The notes below the pieces were generated by a model that was not told where the DNA came from, did no database searches, and saw only the letters and a list, made by a program, of their open reading frames with translations. A DNA stretch of 64,000 bases from Thermoproteota archaeon. GTDB taxonomy: Archaea > Korarchaeota > Korarchaeia > Korarchaeales > Korarchaeaceae. Each line of letters begins with the position of its first letter. Positions within the stretch are counted from its first letter, which is position 1. Both the position numbers and the translations under genes were made by a program. The DNA is taken from contig JALSOH010000004.1 of the NCBI GenBank assembly GCA_026986575.1, positions 248,001 through 312,000 of the forward strand, read 5' to 3'. This document shows, piece after piece, positions 49,342 to 58,330 of the stretch.

Positions 49342-50742
49342 ATGTCAACTCCCGATGGGAAAATGAAGTTGTTCGACATGGAAGAGGGTGAGATAAGGAG
49401 AGCGCTCCGCGATGGTAAGATAAAAGTCTCGGTTTATGGATTGGGTCATGTCGGTTCCCCCATACTAGCGGCATGGCTCCAAGCGGGCGCTAGCGGTATA
49501 GGCGTGGATGTGGACGAGGGAAAGGTACTCAAACTCAACAGAGGGGAGTCTCCAGTTGATGAGCCCTGTCTCACAGATGTCTTCAGAAAAGCTTTAGAGG
49601 AGGGGAGGTTAAAAGCGACGAGTGATGGCGAATGGGCCTCTAGGGAAACTCACGTCAAGATAATAGCTGTTCCGACTCTAATAGATGATGAGGGGAAGCC
49701 GAACCTCGATGCTCTCAGGTCCGCAGCTGAGTCCATAGCCTCGGGACTCAAGGAAGGGGACCTAGTTATACTTGAGAGTAGCGTACCCCCTGGAACCACT
49801 AGAGAAGTTCTCAAACCTATTTTAGAAGAGCTAAGCGGGCTTCAAGCTGGAAAGGATTTCGGTCTTGCTTACAGTCCAGAGAGGATATCAGAGGGAAGGG
49901 CGCTGAGGGACATAGTAGAGTCCTATCCCAAGGTGGTGGGAGGTATCGATGCTAAAAGCACGGAAGTAGCGGCTAGTCTCTACTCGCTTGTAGTTAAAAG
50001 AGGGGTGATAAAGCTGTCAAGCGATTTAGCTGCGGAGCTCGAGAAGTTGGCCGAGGGGATCTACAGGGATGTAAACATAGCTTTGGCCAATGAGATAGCA
50101 GCCCTTTGCAGGAGGTTAGGTGTGGATTACGATGAGGTAAGGATGGCCGCCAATAGTCAACCCCATTCCCACCTACATAAACCAGGCACGGGAGTTGGAG
50201 GTTTGTGTATCCCTGTATACCCGAGATTCCTCATTTGGAAGGCTAAGGACCTAGGCATGGAACTTCCTTTAACTGCTATCGCCAGAACCATAAATGAGAA
50301 CATGCCTGCAGAGGTATCCCGTCTTGTCAGAGAGGGTATGAAAAGGCTCGGTATATCGGACCCTAAATTAGCGATCTTGGGGCTGGCTTTTAGAGGTGAC
50401 GTACCTGACTCACGTCTTTCCCCAACTTACGATCTGATAAACCACATGTTCTCAATGGGAATCAGGGAGATAGTTGTTCATGATCCTATGATAAGGGAGG
50501 ATGTCAAGCTTGATGAAATAGGGGTGCCCCTAACGAACGACTTAATCGAAGCTCTCGGGGGAGCCGACATTGCAGTGATATCCACCGATCACTCCGTTTA
50601 CCGAATGAAATCAAGCGAAATGTTTCAGCTGTCAGATAAGTTGAGGTTGATAGTGGATGGGAGGCATGTGATCGAGGTGGACTCTCTGCCCTCTGGAGTC
50701 CTGTATGTGGGGGTGGGGAGGCCTTGGAGGGAGGGCGGCTAG
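49342..50742 (+). CDS. wecC: UDP-N-acetyl-D-mannosamine dehydrogenase-type nucleotide-sugar dehydrogenase
   Basis: A 466-residue enzyme. The NAD fold is SVYGLGHVGSPILAAWLQAG, and AVPTLIDDEGKPNLDALRSA, ILESSVPPGTTREVL, LAYSPERISEGRALRDI follow. The catalytic Cys is in GTGVGGLCIPVYPRFLIW. SPER-I-x-E-G and Pro after Cys-Ile fit the UDP-ManNAc branch (GGxCIPxxP) better than UDP-glucose dehydrogenase, which has C-F/W-P-K-D. It oxidises UDP-ManNAc to UDP-ManNAcA, the step after the epimerase at 769-2166. The 3' end overlaps the converging aldolase gene by four bases. UDP-GlcNAc dehydrogenase is the alternative. Confidence 0.88.
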   Translation: MSTPDGKMKLFDMEEGEIRRALRDGKIKVSVYGLGHVGSPILAAWLQAGASGIGVDVDEGKVLKLNRGESPVDEPCLTDVFRKALEEGRLKATSDGEWASRETHVKIIAVPTLIDDEGKPNLDALRSAAESIASGLKEGDLVILESSVPPGTTREVLKPILEELSGLQAGKDFGLAYSPERISEGRALRDIVESYPKVVGGIDAKSTEVAASLYSLVVKRGVIKLSSDLAAELEKLAEGIYRDVNIALANEIAALCRRLGVDYDEVRMAANSQPHSHLHKPGTGVGGLCIPVYPRFLIWKAKDLGMELPLTAIARTINENMPAEVSRLVREGMKRLGISDPKLAILGLAFRGDVPDSRLSPTYDLINHMFSMGIREIVVHDPMIREDVKLDEIGVPLTNDLIEALGGADIAVISTDHSVYRMKSSEMFQLSDKLRLIVDGRHVIEVDSLPSGVLYVGVGRPWREGG

Positions 50743-51341
50743 CCTACTAGCCGCCTCACCAAGTTTATCGTGAACACTTCAACTAGGGAATCCATGGCTG
50801 ATAGTGCAAGCCAAGGATCTTTAGAAACGACAAATGCGCCGTGCCTCGATACCACAACGGCATTAACGTCTTTCAGTGCGTTAGATATGATCTCAGCCAA
50901 TTCCTCAGTACCGTATGGCTTCCAAGGTAGTATTTTCACATCTCTCAGCAGGATCCTCGCTTCTTCTGTCCAATCAAATTCCCTCAATGGAGCTGGAACC
51001 GCTCTATCGATCTCCAAATTCACCATGGACATCGCCAACCCAGTTACCACTGCATGATGACAGTGGAGGATCGCTCCCACATCTGGCCTGATCTCATAGA
51101 CCTTCAGATGAAGCTTCCACTCCGAGCTAGGCCTCCCTTTACCCTCTAAGACTCTTCCTTGATAATCAATCAGTATCATGTCCTCGGCCCTCAACCTTCC
51201 CTTGAATTGGCCCGAGGGGGTTATGAGTATCCCCTCGTCCACACGAGCGCTCGCATTCCCCCCCGCTCCAGTAGTATAACCCCTCTCATAAGCTAACTTC
51301 ATGACTTCAGCCAGTTCTGAGGCTCTACCAATAAGGTCCAT
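50739..51341 (-). CDS. Class II aldolase (fuculose/rhamnulose-phosphate aldolase type)
   Basis: A 200-residue class II aldolase/adducin-domain protein. GYTTGAGGNASARVDEGILITPSG is the substrate phosphate loop (seen at bases 51224-51293), PSSEWKLHLKVYEIRPDVGAILHCHH gives the Zn ligands (HxHH type, bases 51055-51125) with the catalytic Glu in SSEWK, and SRHGAFVVSKDP holds the third His. It cleaves sugar 1-phosphates to dihydroxyacetone phosphate and an aldehyde; in archaea related proteins act in pentose or 5-deoxyribose salvage, and the exact substrate is open. The start overlaps the rhomboid stop by 17 bases. Confidence 0.87.
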   Translation of the reverse strand: MDLIGRASELAEVMKLAYERGYTTGAGGNASARVDEGILITPSGQFKGRLRAEDMILIDYQGRVLEGKGRPSSEWKLHLKVYEIRPDVGAILHCHHAVVTGLAMSMVNLEIDRAVPAPLREFDWTEEARILLRDVKILPWKPYGTEELAEIISNALKDVNAVVVSRHGAFVVSKDPWLALSAMDSLVEVFTINLVRRLVG

Positions 51342-52020
51342 GATGGTACCTCTCCATCATCCAGAGCCTCCTCAAGTACCTAACCCTATGCCTGTAAGGA
51401 TACGCCATTAGGACCCCTGCTATGAATCCACCCACATGGGCCCAGTAGGCAACCCCAGTTGCCTCTCCAGCCAGCAGACCTGGAATGAGCTGCCATATGA
51501 ACCAGAACGTTATGTAATACTTAGCCGGTATGGGTTCAACCGTTATGAAATACCAAATGAGGATGGCCGTCATTATCCTAGCTTGGGGGAAGAAGACGAG
51601 ATAGGCCCCCAATACACCGCTTATCGCTCCACTGGCACCTACAGCCGGTATCTCTGATAGGGGGAATACTGCCATGTGGAGGAAGCTCGCAGCAACTCCA
51701 GATATGATGTAGAAAATCAGGTACTTGAGGTGGCCAAAGGCGGCCTCCACATTATCACCGAATATGTAGAGATAGAGCATGTTCCCCAACAAGTGGAGCC
51801 AACCTCCATGCATGAACATCGAGGTGAAGAGCCTGTACGCGTTGGAGGCAGGATCCTCAAGGAAGAACCTAGGGATGAACCCGTACTCGTAGATCAGCAA
51901 CTCGAACCTCACGGGTCCGCCAGCTATTTCCCAGAGGAAGACCAGCGCATTGAATAGGATCAATCCGTAAGTAACCCAAGGGGTTATTGGACTGGGATTC
52001 TCATCCTTAAAGGGGAACAA
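51325..52020 (-). CDS. Rhomboid intramembrane serine protease
   Basis: A 231-residue protein with six helices. SMFMHGGWLHLLGNMLYLYI is the HxxxN region, AVGASGAISGVLGAYLVFF has the catalytic Ser in GASGAI, and AYWAHVGGFIAGVLMAYP the catalytic His (HxGG). A cytosolic tail RHRVRYLRRLWMMERYHHG follows. It cleaves membrane proteins inside the bilayer. TTG start at 52020 follows GGGAGGAT. The end overlaps the aldolase gene. Confidence 0.93.
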   Translation of the reverse strand: MFPFKDENPSPITPWVTYGLILFNALVFLWEIAGGPVRFELLIYEYGFIPRFFLEDPASNAYRLFTSMFMHGGWLHLLGNMLYLYIFGDNVEAAFGHLKYLIFYIISGVAASFLHMAVFPLSEIPAVGASGAISGVLGAYLVFFPQARIMTAILIWYFITVEPIPAKYYITFWFIWQLIPGLLAGEATGVAYWAHVGGFIAGVLMAYPYRHRVRYLRRLWMMERYHHGPYW

Positions 52021-52123
52021 GGGATCATCCTCCCGGAGGGCTCAGCTGACCCTCTTCTGGGCCATATACACCCTCTTGCCGAATACTCATCATGGCCCCT
52101 TGGGAAAATTTGGGGAGAGGGGC

Positions 52124-52684
52124 TTAAACTTTTACCCCCTTGAGGAGAGACCCACCTATCTCCTTACCCTTATCCACCGCTCTCAAGTTCAAATCTATGA
52201 ATTGAGGCTTCACCATTCTCCTTATCGCTTCCTTCAAGTTTTCCAAGGGTATGATCCCGGAAACCGTGACGAAAACTCCAAGCATGAGCATGTTAGCCAC
52301 GAGCCTGTTGCCCAGCCTCTCAGCCTCATCGGTGGCGGGGATCTTGTAGATGGTCCTTACCTTACCTTCCACCGGATCGAAGTACTTTATCATCGAGGAG
52401 TCCGCCAAGATTATGGTCTTGTCCAATGGGTATCTCTTGGAGAAGGTGTTGAGAGACATTTGATTCATCGCTATCCAGTAATCCGGACTTATTATCTTAG
52501 GATAGTCAATTTCCTCGTCCGAGATGACCACTTCCGACCTCGTGGACCCCAATCTCGCCTCAGGCCCGTATGTGTAGGTGGCGGCCGCGTAGTAGTTGCT
52601 CAGTACTGAGGCTTGGGATAAAACCGCGCCGGATAACACTACTCCTTGACCACCGAAGCCCGAGATCATTACTTCAATCCTCAA
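52124..52684 (-). CDS. korC: 2-oxoacid:ferredoxin oxidoreductase gamma subunit
   Basis: About 186 residues. RIEVMISGFGGQGVVLSGAV at the start and TYTYGPEARLGSTRSEVVIS are the gamma-subunit hallmarks; the 'YGPE.RGG.s..' region here reads YGPEARLGSTRSE, with LG in place of GG. It completes the A-B-D-C enzyme. TTG at 52684 gives the natural beginning and lies within the last codons of korD; an ATG at 52669 is possible. It might also be shared with the PorDAB enzyme, which has no gamma gene beside it. Confidence 0.9.
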   Translation of the reverse strand: MRIEVMISGFGGQGVVLSGAVLSQASVLSNYYAAATYTYGPEARLGSTRSEVVISDEEIDYPKIISPDYWIAMNQMSLNTFSKRYPLDKTIILADSSMIKYFDPVEGKVRTIYKIPATDEAERLGNRLVANMLMLGVFVTVSGIIPLENLKEAIRRMVKPQFIDLNLRAVDKGKEIGGSLLKGVKV

Positions 52685-53012
52685 GCCACCACACCCCCTT
52701 CCTAACGACCTCATCCCTTTTCCTGACCCTTTCCAACCAGGGCTTCTCGTAATTCTCCTCTACCTCTAGAAGCACCTTCTCCTCCTTCTCGTCCACTATG
52801 ACTTGGAGTGCGAAATCCGGGCAGTACCATTCACAGAGTCTGCAGGCCCTGCACTGGTCTATTCTGGCGGCATAGGGCTTCTTCACCCCTCTCCAATTCC
52901 TTTCCTCGCTTATCTCTAGAACATCCCATGGGCAGGCCCATATACAGAGGTAACAGCCCTTGCAGAGTTTGTCGCTCACTGCTATCTGCTGCACCTTCAC
53001 CGGAGATGCCAT
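52674..53012 (-). CDS. korD: 2-oxoacid:ferredoxin oxidoreductase delta (ferredoxin) subunit
   Basis: About 112 residues. Two [4Fe-4S] motifs: CKGCYLCIWACPWDVLEIS and CRACRLCEWYCPDFALQV. The C-terminal ~45 residues (VLLEVEENYEKPWLERVRK) are charged and helical, longer than in simple ferredoxins. ATG at 53012 is placed by GGAGGTGA in the end of korB, five bases upstream. It lies third in the korA-B-D-C string. Confidence 0.9.
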   Translation of the reverse strand: MASPVKVQQIAVSDKLCKGCYLCIWACPWDVLEISEERNWRGVKKPYAARIDQCRACRLCEWYCPDFALQVIVDEKEEKVLLEVEENYEKPWLERVRKRDEVVRKGVWWLED

Positions 53013-53017
53013 CGACT

Positions 53018-53869
53018 TCACCTCCCCTTGCCCTTTGCCCTCTCCTCCAGCTCCCTCAGCCTCTCAGTGTACTCCTTTCTATCAGTCCGGTGCAGATACT
53101 CTCCTACTATGATCTTGCCCCTCAGCTCCTCAGGGCTCTTATTCTTCGCAACTCCCAAGGGGATAGAGTTCTCCTTGAACCACTGCATCATGTCCCTTGG
53201 ATCGGGACGATTTAGTATGTACCTGCCAGCGTAAGTGGGGCACTGAAACACTATCTCTATGGCAGCGAAACCCTTGTGCTTTACTGCCTTCTTTATGCTG
53301 TTTTTAGCTTGAATGAAATGATAAGTAGTCCATCTAGCCAGATACGTGGCTCCAGCAGCCTTCAAAAGTTCCATCAGGTCAAAGTTGGGTTCTATGTTAC
53401 CGTATGGTGTGGTGTTAGTCTTGGCTCCTTCTGGGGTGGTTGGAGACATCTGGCCACCGGTAAGGGAGTACAGCATGTTTGTAGCTATGATTGCGGTGAT
53501 TCCTATGTTCCTCCTTGCCGCATGGATCAAGTGGTTGCCTCCTATTCCCATGCTATCTCCATCCCCCATTACCACGATGACGTTTAGATCTGGCCTAGAC
53601 GCCTTCAGAGCAGTGGCGAAAGCTAGCGCCCTACCGTGTAGGGTATGAGCCGCGTCCCTCCTGAAGTAGAGGGGAGTCCAACCGGAGCACCCTATACCCG
53701 ACACGAAAACGGTCCTATCCCACTCCTCCTGTCCCAACTCCTCGAAAGCCATCAGGATCATCCTTTCAATGATGCCCAAGCCGCAACCGGGGCAGAAGGC
53801 ATGGGGCATGATCTCAGTTCTCATATACTTCTTAGCTAGGACATGCTCGAATTCTGCTTCAGGAAGCAT
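53018..53869 (-). CDS. korB: 2-oxoacid:ferredoxin oxidoreductase beta subunit
   Basis: A 283-residue beta subunit. HAFCPGCGLGIIERMILMAF has the first cluster cysteines, VSGIGCSGWTPLYF the third; the ThDP motif is VVMGDGDSMGIGGNHLIHAAR followed by TNMLYSLTGGQMSPTTPEG. The LTGGQ(M)SPTT stretch is characteristic of the 2-oxoglutarate and 2-oxoisovalerate types, unlike the pyruvate form at 15019. It decarboxylates a longer 2-oxoacid to the acyl-CoA, with ferredoxin as acceptor. Four bases separate it from korA. Confidence 0.92.
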   Translation of the reverse strand: MLPEAEFEHVLAKKYMRTEIMPHAFCPGCGLGIIERMILMAFEELGQEEWDRTVFVSGIGCSGWTPLYFRRDAAHTLHGRALAFATALKASRPDLNVIVVMGDGDSMGIGGNHLIHAARRNIGITAIIATNMLYSLTGGQMSPTTPEGAKTNTTPYGNIEPNFDLMELLKAAGATYLARWTTYHFIQAKNSIKKAVKHKGFAAIEIVFQCPTYAGRYILNRPDPRDMMQWFKENSIPLGVAKNKSPEELRGKIIVGEYLHRTDRKEYTERLRELEERAKGKGR

Positions 53870-53873
53870 AACA

Positions 53874-55031
53874 TCACCTCACAGCACTCTTTATCACAGC
53901 CAAAATTTCATCTGGATGGTGGAGCACTCCTCCCACCTTGGGTACCGACATCACCTTTGCCTGACCTTTGGAGGCCCTGTCCACCTCTCTTACGATCTTT
54001 CCCATGTTCATCTCAGGTACAATTATTGCCTTAACCTGATTGGCGGTCTCCTCTATGAGATGATCATAGAAGGGCCATAATGTGATCATCCTTATCAGAC
54101 CAGCCTTTATACCTTGGTTTCTAGCTTCTCTGACAGCTCTAAGGGCCGTTCTTGCCGTAGAACCGTAGGCAACGACGGCAACCTCAGCATCCTCCATATA
54201 TCTCTTCTCATACATAGCTATCTTGTCCACGTTCTTCTCAATCTTGTAATAGATCCTCTTTATCGTTCTCTCAGCGGCCACATGATCGGTCCCTATCCTG
54301 TGACCGAACTCGTCGTGCATCACGCTCTCCACCAGTACGTTATAACCCTCCCCGAATGCAGGCATGGGAGCCACCCACTCACCCGGATCTGGGAGATAAG
54401 GTATATATTCCTCCGGAGGGACACTGGGTCTCCTTCTCTCGACTATCTCTATCTCCTCGTATGGAGGGACCTTGACAGGTTCCCTGACGTGGGCGATCAC
54501 CTCATCTGCGAGTATTATCACGGGGTTCCTGTAAGTCTCAGCTAGGTTGAAGGCTTTGATGGCTAGATCAAACATGTCCTGAGCGCTAGACGGGGCTAGG
54601 GCTATGGTGGCGTAATCGCCGTGGCTACCCCACCTAGCCTGCATCACATCGCCTTGAGAGGGCAGGGTCACGAGCCCGGTAGAGGGCCCACCCCTCTGGA
54701 CATCCACTATCACGATGGGAGTCTCCGTGATTATCGCGTAACCAAGACCCTCCTGCATTAGGGAGTATCCCGGCCCGCTGGTAGCGGTCATGGACTTCCT
54801 TCCCGCCCAAGAAGCGCCGATGATCGCCATTATAGATGCCAACTCGTCCTCCATCTGCATGAACACTCCACCGACTTGGGGCATACGCCTAGACATCCTT
54901 TCAGCGATCTCTGTGGCTGGCGTAATCGGGTAACCGGCAAAAAACCGGCATCCTGCAATTAGTGCGCCCTCTACTATCGCTTCATCACCCTGCATTAGAT
55001 GGGTTCCAGGCTCGACATACAAGCCTAACAC
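53874..55031 (-). CDS. korA: 2-oxoacid:ferredoxin oxidoreductase alpha subunit
   Basis: A 385-residue alpha subunit. GTHLMQGDEAIVEGALIAGC starts it, RFFAGYPITPATEIAERMSR and QMEDELASIMAIIGASWAGR, MTATSGPGYSLMQEGLGYAI, VDVQRGGPSTGLVTLPSQGD follow: the RGGPSTG stretch marks the 2-oxoglutarate/isovalerate family. A C-terminal domain has VAYGSTARTALRAVREARN and RMITLWPFYDHLIEETA. It is the first gene of korA-B-D-C. Together with the amino-acid ABC importer it fits use of amino acids as carbon or energy source (inference). Confidence 0.92.
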   Translation of the reverse strand: MLGLYVEPGTHLMQGDEAIVEGALIAGCRFFAGYPITPATEIAERMSRRMPQVGGVFMQMEDELASIMAIIGASWAGRKSMTATSGPGYSLMQEGLGYAIITETPIVIVDVQRGGPSTGLVTLPSQGDVMQARWGSHGDYATIALAPSSAQDMFDLAIKAFNLAETYRNPVIILADEVIAHVREPVKVPPYEEIEIVERRRPSVPPEEYIPYLPDPGEWVAPMPAFGEGYNVLVESVMHDEFGHRIGTDHVAAERTIKRIYYKIEKNVDKIAMYEKRYMEDAEVAVVAYGSTARTALRAVREARNQGIKAGLIRMITLWPFYDHLIEETANQVKAIIVPEMNMGKIVREVDRASKGQAKVMSVPKVGGVLHHPDEILAVIKSAVR

Positions 55032-55072
55032 CGGCCGTAGCCCCTATCGAGTAGAAGAAAAATATAGCGCAT

Positions 55073-55561
55073 TTACCCCTTAATGAGCCTGCCCTCAGGA
55101 TCTATCTCTCCTGCTCTAATTCTATGAGATTTCAGAGGTGCGCCATCCTCGGCCAGAACGGTTGGCACTACAACTATGAAGAGTTCCCTCAGACCATTTC
55201 TCCTCCTCTCTTCATTTATCATGAGAGCTCTTTCATATGTCTCTGGTGATACGACTATTAGATCGGCCTCCTCATCGGTCCCCGCCGGACCTATCGGTTC
55301 AACGATTTTAACTATCTGAAAGGGTATATTTTTCCCAGTGAGGTAGCTGGTCAGCAGGGCCCTCCTCTCATCGAAGGGCAGTATCCTCTCCCTGAAAGCC
55401 TTCCCTGCCAGCAGGGGACCATCCGCCAGACCAACCATCAAGCTATCGGCCAGCTTAACGGCAGTATCTAGTAAAGCTCTGTGGCCCTTATGAAGTCTAT
55501 CGAATGCCCCACCGACTATAGCCTTCCTAAAAGGTTTCTCACAGCAGTCCCTACCTTCCAT
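55073..55561 (-). CDS. coaD: Phosphopantetheine adenylyltransferase (archaeal/eukaryotic type)
   Basis: A 162-residue nucleotidyltransferase. AIVGGAFDRLHKGHRALLDTA holds the HxGH motif (HKGH), LIVVSPETYERALMINEERR and VVPTVLAEDGAPLKSHRIR complete the family; the last has S-S/H-T/R-x-I-R for ATP binding. It makes dephospho-CoA. The archaeal type differs strongly from bacterial CoaD. ATG at 55561 is the only start before the motif; it overlaps the end of the upstream HAD gene by 46 bases, so both are coupled. Confidence 0.92.
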   Translation of the reverse strand: MEGRDCCEKPFRKAIVGGAFDRLHKGHRALLDTAVKLADSLMVGLADGPLLAGKAFRERILPFDERRALLTSYLTGKNIPFQIVKIVEPIGPAGTDEEADLIVVSPETYERALMINEERRRNGLRELFIVVVPTVLAEDGAPLKSHRIRAGEIDPEGRLIKG

Positions 55562-56169
55562 ACCTCGTATACCTCCTCAGTCTTCCCGTTCTCCAACACC
55601 TCAGCGCCGTTCTCGGTCATCCGCACCACGAACTTAACACGCGCTTTGATGGCCTCTCTTAATGACTCCTCCGAATTCAAGACATATATCGTTTTATGTG
55701 GGTCGAAATCTCCGGAGAACACGTTTTCCAGCGTATAATCCCCCCCAATCCAGGACTTGTGGATTAGATGGTGTATGTTCAATCTCAAGACCTTCTCCCA
55801 CTCCTTTACTGGATCTCCCCTAGAGAAAACACCAATCTTAAAACCGCTCTCTCTCGCAGCTAAGATGGCGTCTATTATTCCTGGAATTGGCTTCAGAAAC
55901 GCCCTTTTAACGTCATGGTACGCTATGACTCCGGCGGCGATGACCCTGTAATCCTCCTTCAGCCCAAGCTTGATCATCATCTCGTTAAAGTGGAACGGAT
56001 AATCCTCGCCTTTCTCCCTTACGACTTCCATTAAGGTTTCCATAGCCGTGTCAAAGTCCACTGGAAGACCGGCCTCCTTCATTGCGGTAATAGCCCATTC
56101 CCTAGCGATTCCCTTCAGCAGGTTAGAGTCGTATAGGACATTGTCGATCTCAAGTAAAAGGAGCTTCAT
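55516..56169 (-). CDS. HAD-superfamily protein with altered catalytic residues
   Basis: A 217-residue HAD fold. Motif I, normally F-D-x-D-x-T/V-L-Y, reads LLLEIDNVLYDSNLLKG: the nucleophilic Asp position is Glu. The cap is helical (EWAITAMKEAGLPVDFD...). Motif II is IGVFSRGDPVKEW (Ser), while motif IV (GDxxxxD) is replaced by IYVLNSEESLREAIKA, without the acidic pair. So hydrolase activity is doubtful. It overlaps the SIS gene by four bases upstream and coaD downstream. Confidence 0.75.
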   Translation of the reverse strand: MKLLLLEIDNVLYDSNLLKGIAREWAITAMKEAGLPVDFDTAMETLMEVVREKGEDYPFHFNEMMIKLGLKEDYRVIAAGVIAYHDVKRAFLKPIPGIIDAILAARESGFKIGVFSRGDPVKEWEKVLRLNIHHLIHKSWIGGDYTLENVFSGDFDPHKTIYVLNSEESLREAIKARVKFVVRMTENGAEVLENGKTEEVYEVWKVGTAVRNLLGRL

Positions 56170-57188
56170 TCCCTCACCACCTTTGAGAGCTTCTCAGGCT
56201 TATCAGGATCCAGACCCTTTAAAATGGATGTCTCATAAGAGAGGAGCTGCATCGGTATGACCATTAACATAGGTGAGAATTCATACTCGGTGAGTGGCAA
56301 GGGGAAATCCCCATCCTCACCAACCAATAGGGGTTCACCCCCGAAAGACGACACCTTCTGCACGACCTCCATCACTTCCTTCCAATTGAGGAATATGACC
56401 GGTGTACCTCTATCTACCAGCTGAATGGGCCCATGAAGGAACTCCCTAGCGGCGTATCCGACATAGTGCAGATTAGAGGTCTCCCTGAGTTTCAGTGCCG
56501 CTTCCAGCGCTGTAGGATAGTTAGGACCTTTGCCGAGGACGAACCCCACTGGTTTCTCGGCTATCTTGGGTGCTAGATCGTGAGCGGGGGACCTTGATGC
56601 ATCTATGGAGCGAAGCACTTTATCCGGCAGAAGTTCGAGCTCGGTAATGAGGAGATCCACCTCTTTACCTTGGGTTGAGGCCAAGCTGACGGAGAGTAGG
56701 AAGGATGCCGCTAACTGCGTAGTGTAGCTCTTAGTGGCCGCAACAGCTCTCTCCTCACCGGCCCGGGTCAGGATCACTTGGTCCGATAGCTTAGCAAGAG
56801 TGCTATCTGGAGTATTGGTTATCCCAATTATAGGCGCGGCCGGATTCAACTCCCTAAATCTCCTAACTGCCGTCAGCACATCCTTGCTCTCCCCACTTTG
56901 GGAGAAGGCGACCAAGGCAGAATCTCCCAGGTCATTGGGTAGCCAGTCAGGCAGTTCAGAGGCTTGGATGGAGATCACCCGCAGGCCGGATATCTTCATC
57001 AGCGTTCTCCCTAGAACCAGGGATGCATGGTAGCTAGAACCGCTACCTGTCGTGTAGACGAATCTCTCCTTCAGGCGGCGGGCCGCCTCCATCGCCTCAC
57101 TCCTAGCCTCGTCTAATGTACGCCTTATCGCCTCTGGTTGATCTAAGATTTCAGATATCATGTACTGACCCGGTCTCTTCCCTTCCAT
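56166..57188 (-). CDS. SIS-domain amino-sugar isomerase/deaminase (GlmS-like without glutaminase)
   Basis: A 340-residue protein with two SIS domains. MISEILDQPEAIRRTLDEA at the start, YTTGSGSSYHASLVLGRTL, ALVAFSQSGESKDVLTAVRR, RAVAATKSYTTQLAASFLLS, VLGKGPNYPTALEAALKLRE, AAREFLHGPIQLVDRGTPV all match the isomerase half of GlmS. There is no N-terminal glutaminase (no start Cys). Archaeal stand-alone forms act as glucosamine-6-phosphate deaminases or use free ammonia. It leads the SIS-HAD-coaD operon and fits the UDP-GlcNAc chemistry of wecB and wecC. Confidence 0.85.
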   Translation of the reverse strand: MEGKRPGQYMISEILDQPEAIRRTLDEARSEAMEAARRLKERFVYTTGSGSSYHASLVLGRTLMKISGLRVISIQASELPDWLPNDLGDSALVAFSQSGESKDVLTAVRRFRELNPAAPIIGITNTPDSTLAKLSDQVILTRAGEERAVAATKSYTTQLAASFLLSVSLASTQGKEVDLLITELELLPDKVLRSIDASRSPAHDLAPKIAEKPVGFVLGKGPNYPTALEAALKLRETSNLHYVGYAAREFLHGPIQLVDRGTPVIFLNWKEVMEVVQKVSSFGGEPLLVGEDGDFPLPLTEYEFSPMLMVIPMQLLSYETSILKGLDPDKPEKLSKVVRE

Positions 57189-57247
57189 CGCGATGAGGCG
57201 CTTCGGCTAAGGATAAAGTTATTTACCTGCTAGCAGGGGTAGGTCAT

Positions 57248-58330
57248 ATGGACGAGGAAACGATCTCCTTCTTTTCTAGATTTTCCGAGGCTTTTGGTCC
57301 CTCTGGATTCGAGATGGAACCCCTGAGGATGCTCAAGGACAGGTATTCATCGTTTGCAGACGAGGTACTGACTGACAGGCTAGGTTCGCTCATAATGAAG
57401 AAGACCGGAACGAGCGATAGGCCTCGGATAATGGCGGCTGGCCACAGTGACGAGGTCGGCTTCATAATTGTCTCCATCGAGGACAACGGCTTCCTCAAGT
57501 TCGAGCCCTTAGGAGGCTGGGTCTCCACAACCTTACCCGCCCACAGAGTGGTCATAAGGACGAAGAAAGGGGATTACGTGGGAGTGATAACGAGCAAGCC
57601 CCCTCATCTCATGACCCCAGAGGAGAGAAAGAAACCCCTAGAGATAAAGGACCTCTACATCGATGTCTGCGCTAAGAACAAGGACCAAATAAAGGAGATG
57701 GGAATAAGGATAGGGGATCCCGTGGCGCCTCTAGCTCCGTTCGAGGTGCTAAGGGGCGGCAAAGCATGGTTGGGCAAGGCGTTCGACGATAGAGTGGGGG
57801 CATTCATAGTAATGGAGGCCCTCAAGAGGCTTAGAGAGGATGGAGTCCAGCACTCCAACACCTACTACGCGGTGGCAACCGTCCAGGAAGAAGTCGGTCT
57901 GAGGGGGGCTGAGACTGCAGCGGATGTGGTGGACCCAGACGTCTTTATAGCTGTTGACGTAGACATAGCAGGTGACTCTCCTGGCGTGTCTCCGAGTGAA
58001 GCTCCAGCTAAGATGGGTGAGGGCGTCTCGATACTGACTTGGGACAGGAGTATGATCCCTAACTCCCGCTTAAAGGAGTTCGTGATAGAAGTAGCGGAGG
58101 AGGAGAACATACCCTACCAGCTCTCTGCCGTTAGGGGAGGTACTGACGCTGGAAGGGTGCACCTACACAAGTACGGAGTTCCATCAATCGTACTAGGGGT
58201 TCCCACGAGGCACATTCATTCTCACAGCTCGATAATGTCTCCGGACGATGTGGAGTCCGCCATAAAGCTAGTAATGGCCCTGATCAGGAGGATGGATGAG
58301 GAGACTGTGAGGAGGTTCACGGGAATTTGA
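57248..58330 (+). CDS. M42-family aminopeptidase
   Basis: A 360-residue cytosolic metallopeptidase. The two-metal ligands are AAGHSDEVGFI (His), KAFDDRVGAFIV (bridging Asp), TVQEEVGLRGAETA (catalytic Glu and Glu ligand), FIAVDVDIAGD (Asp) and TRHIHSHSS (His). GPSGFEMEPLRMLKD at the N-terminus is typical. The family forms large tetrahedral complexes that trim peptides. ATG at 57248. Its stop overlaps the TTG start of the aconitase X gene (TTGA). Confidence 0.93.
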   Translation: MDEETISFFSRFSEAFGPSGFEMEPLRMLKDRYSSFADEVLTDRLGSLIMKKTGTSDRPRIMAAGHSDEVGFIIVSIEDNGFLKFEPLGGWVSTTLPAHRVVIRTKKGDYVGVITSKPPHLMTPEERKKPLEIKDLYIDVCAKNKDQIKEMGIRIGDPVAPLAPFEVLRGGKAWLGKAFDDRVGAFIVMEALKRLREDGVQHSNTYYAVATVQEEVGLRGAETAADVVDPDVFIAVDVDIAGDSPGVSPSEAPAKMGEGVSILTWDRSMIPNSRLKEFVIEVAEEENIPYQLSAVRGGTDAGRVHLHKYGVPSIVLGVPTRHIHSHSSIMSPDDVESAIKLVMALIRRMDEETVRRFTGI

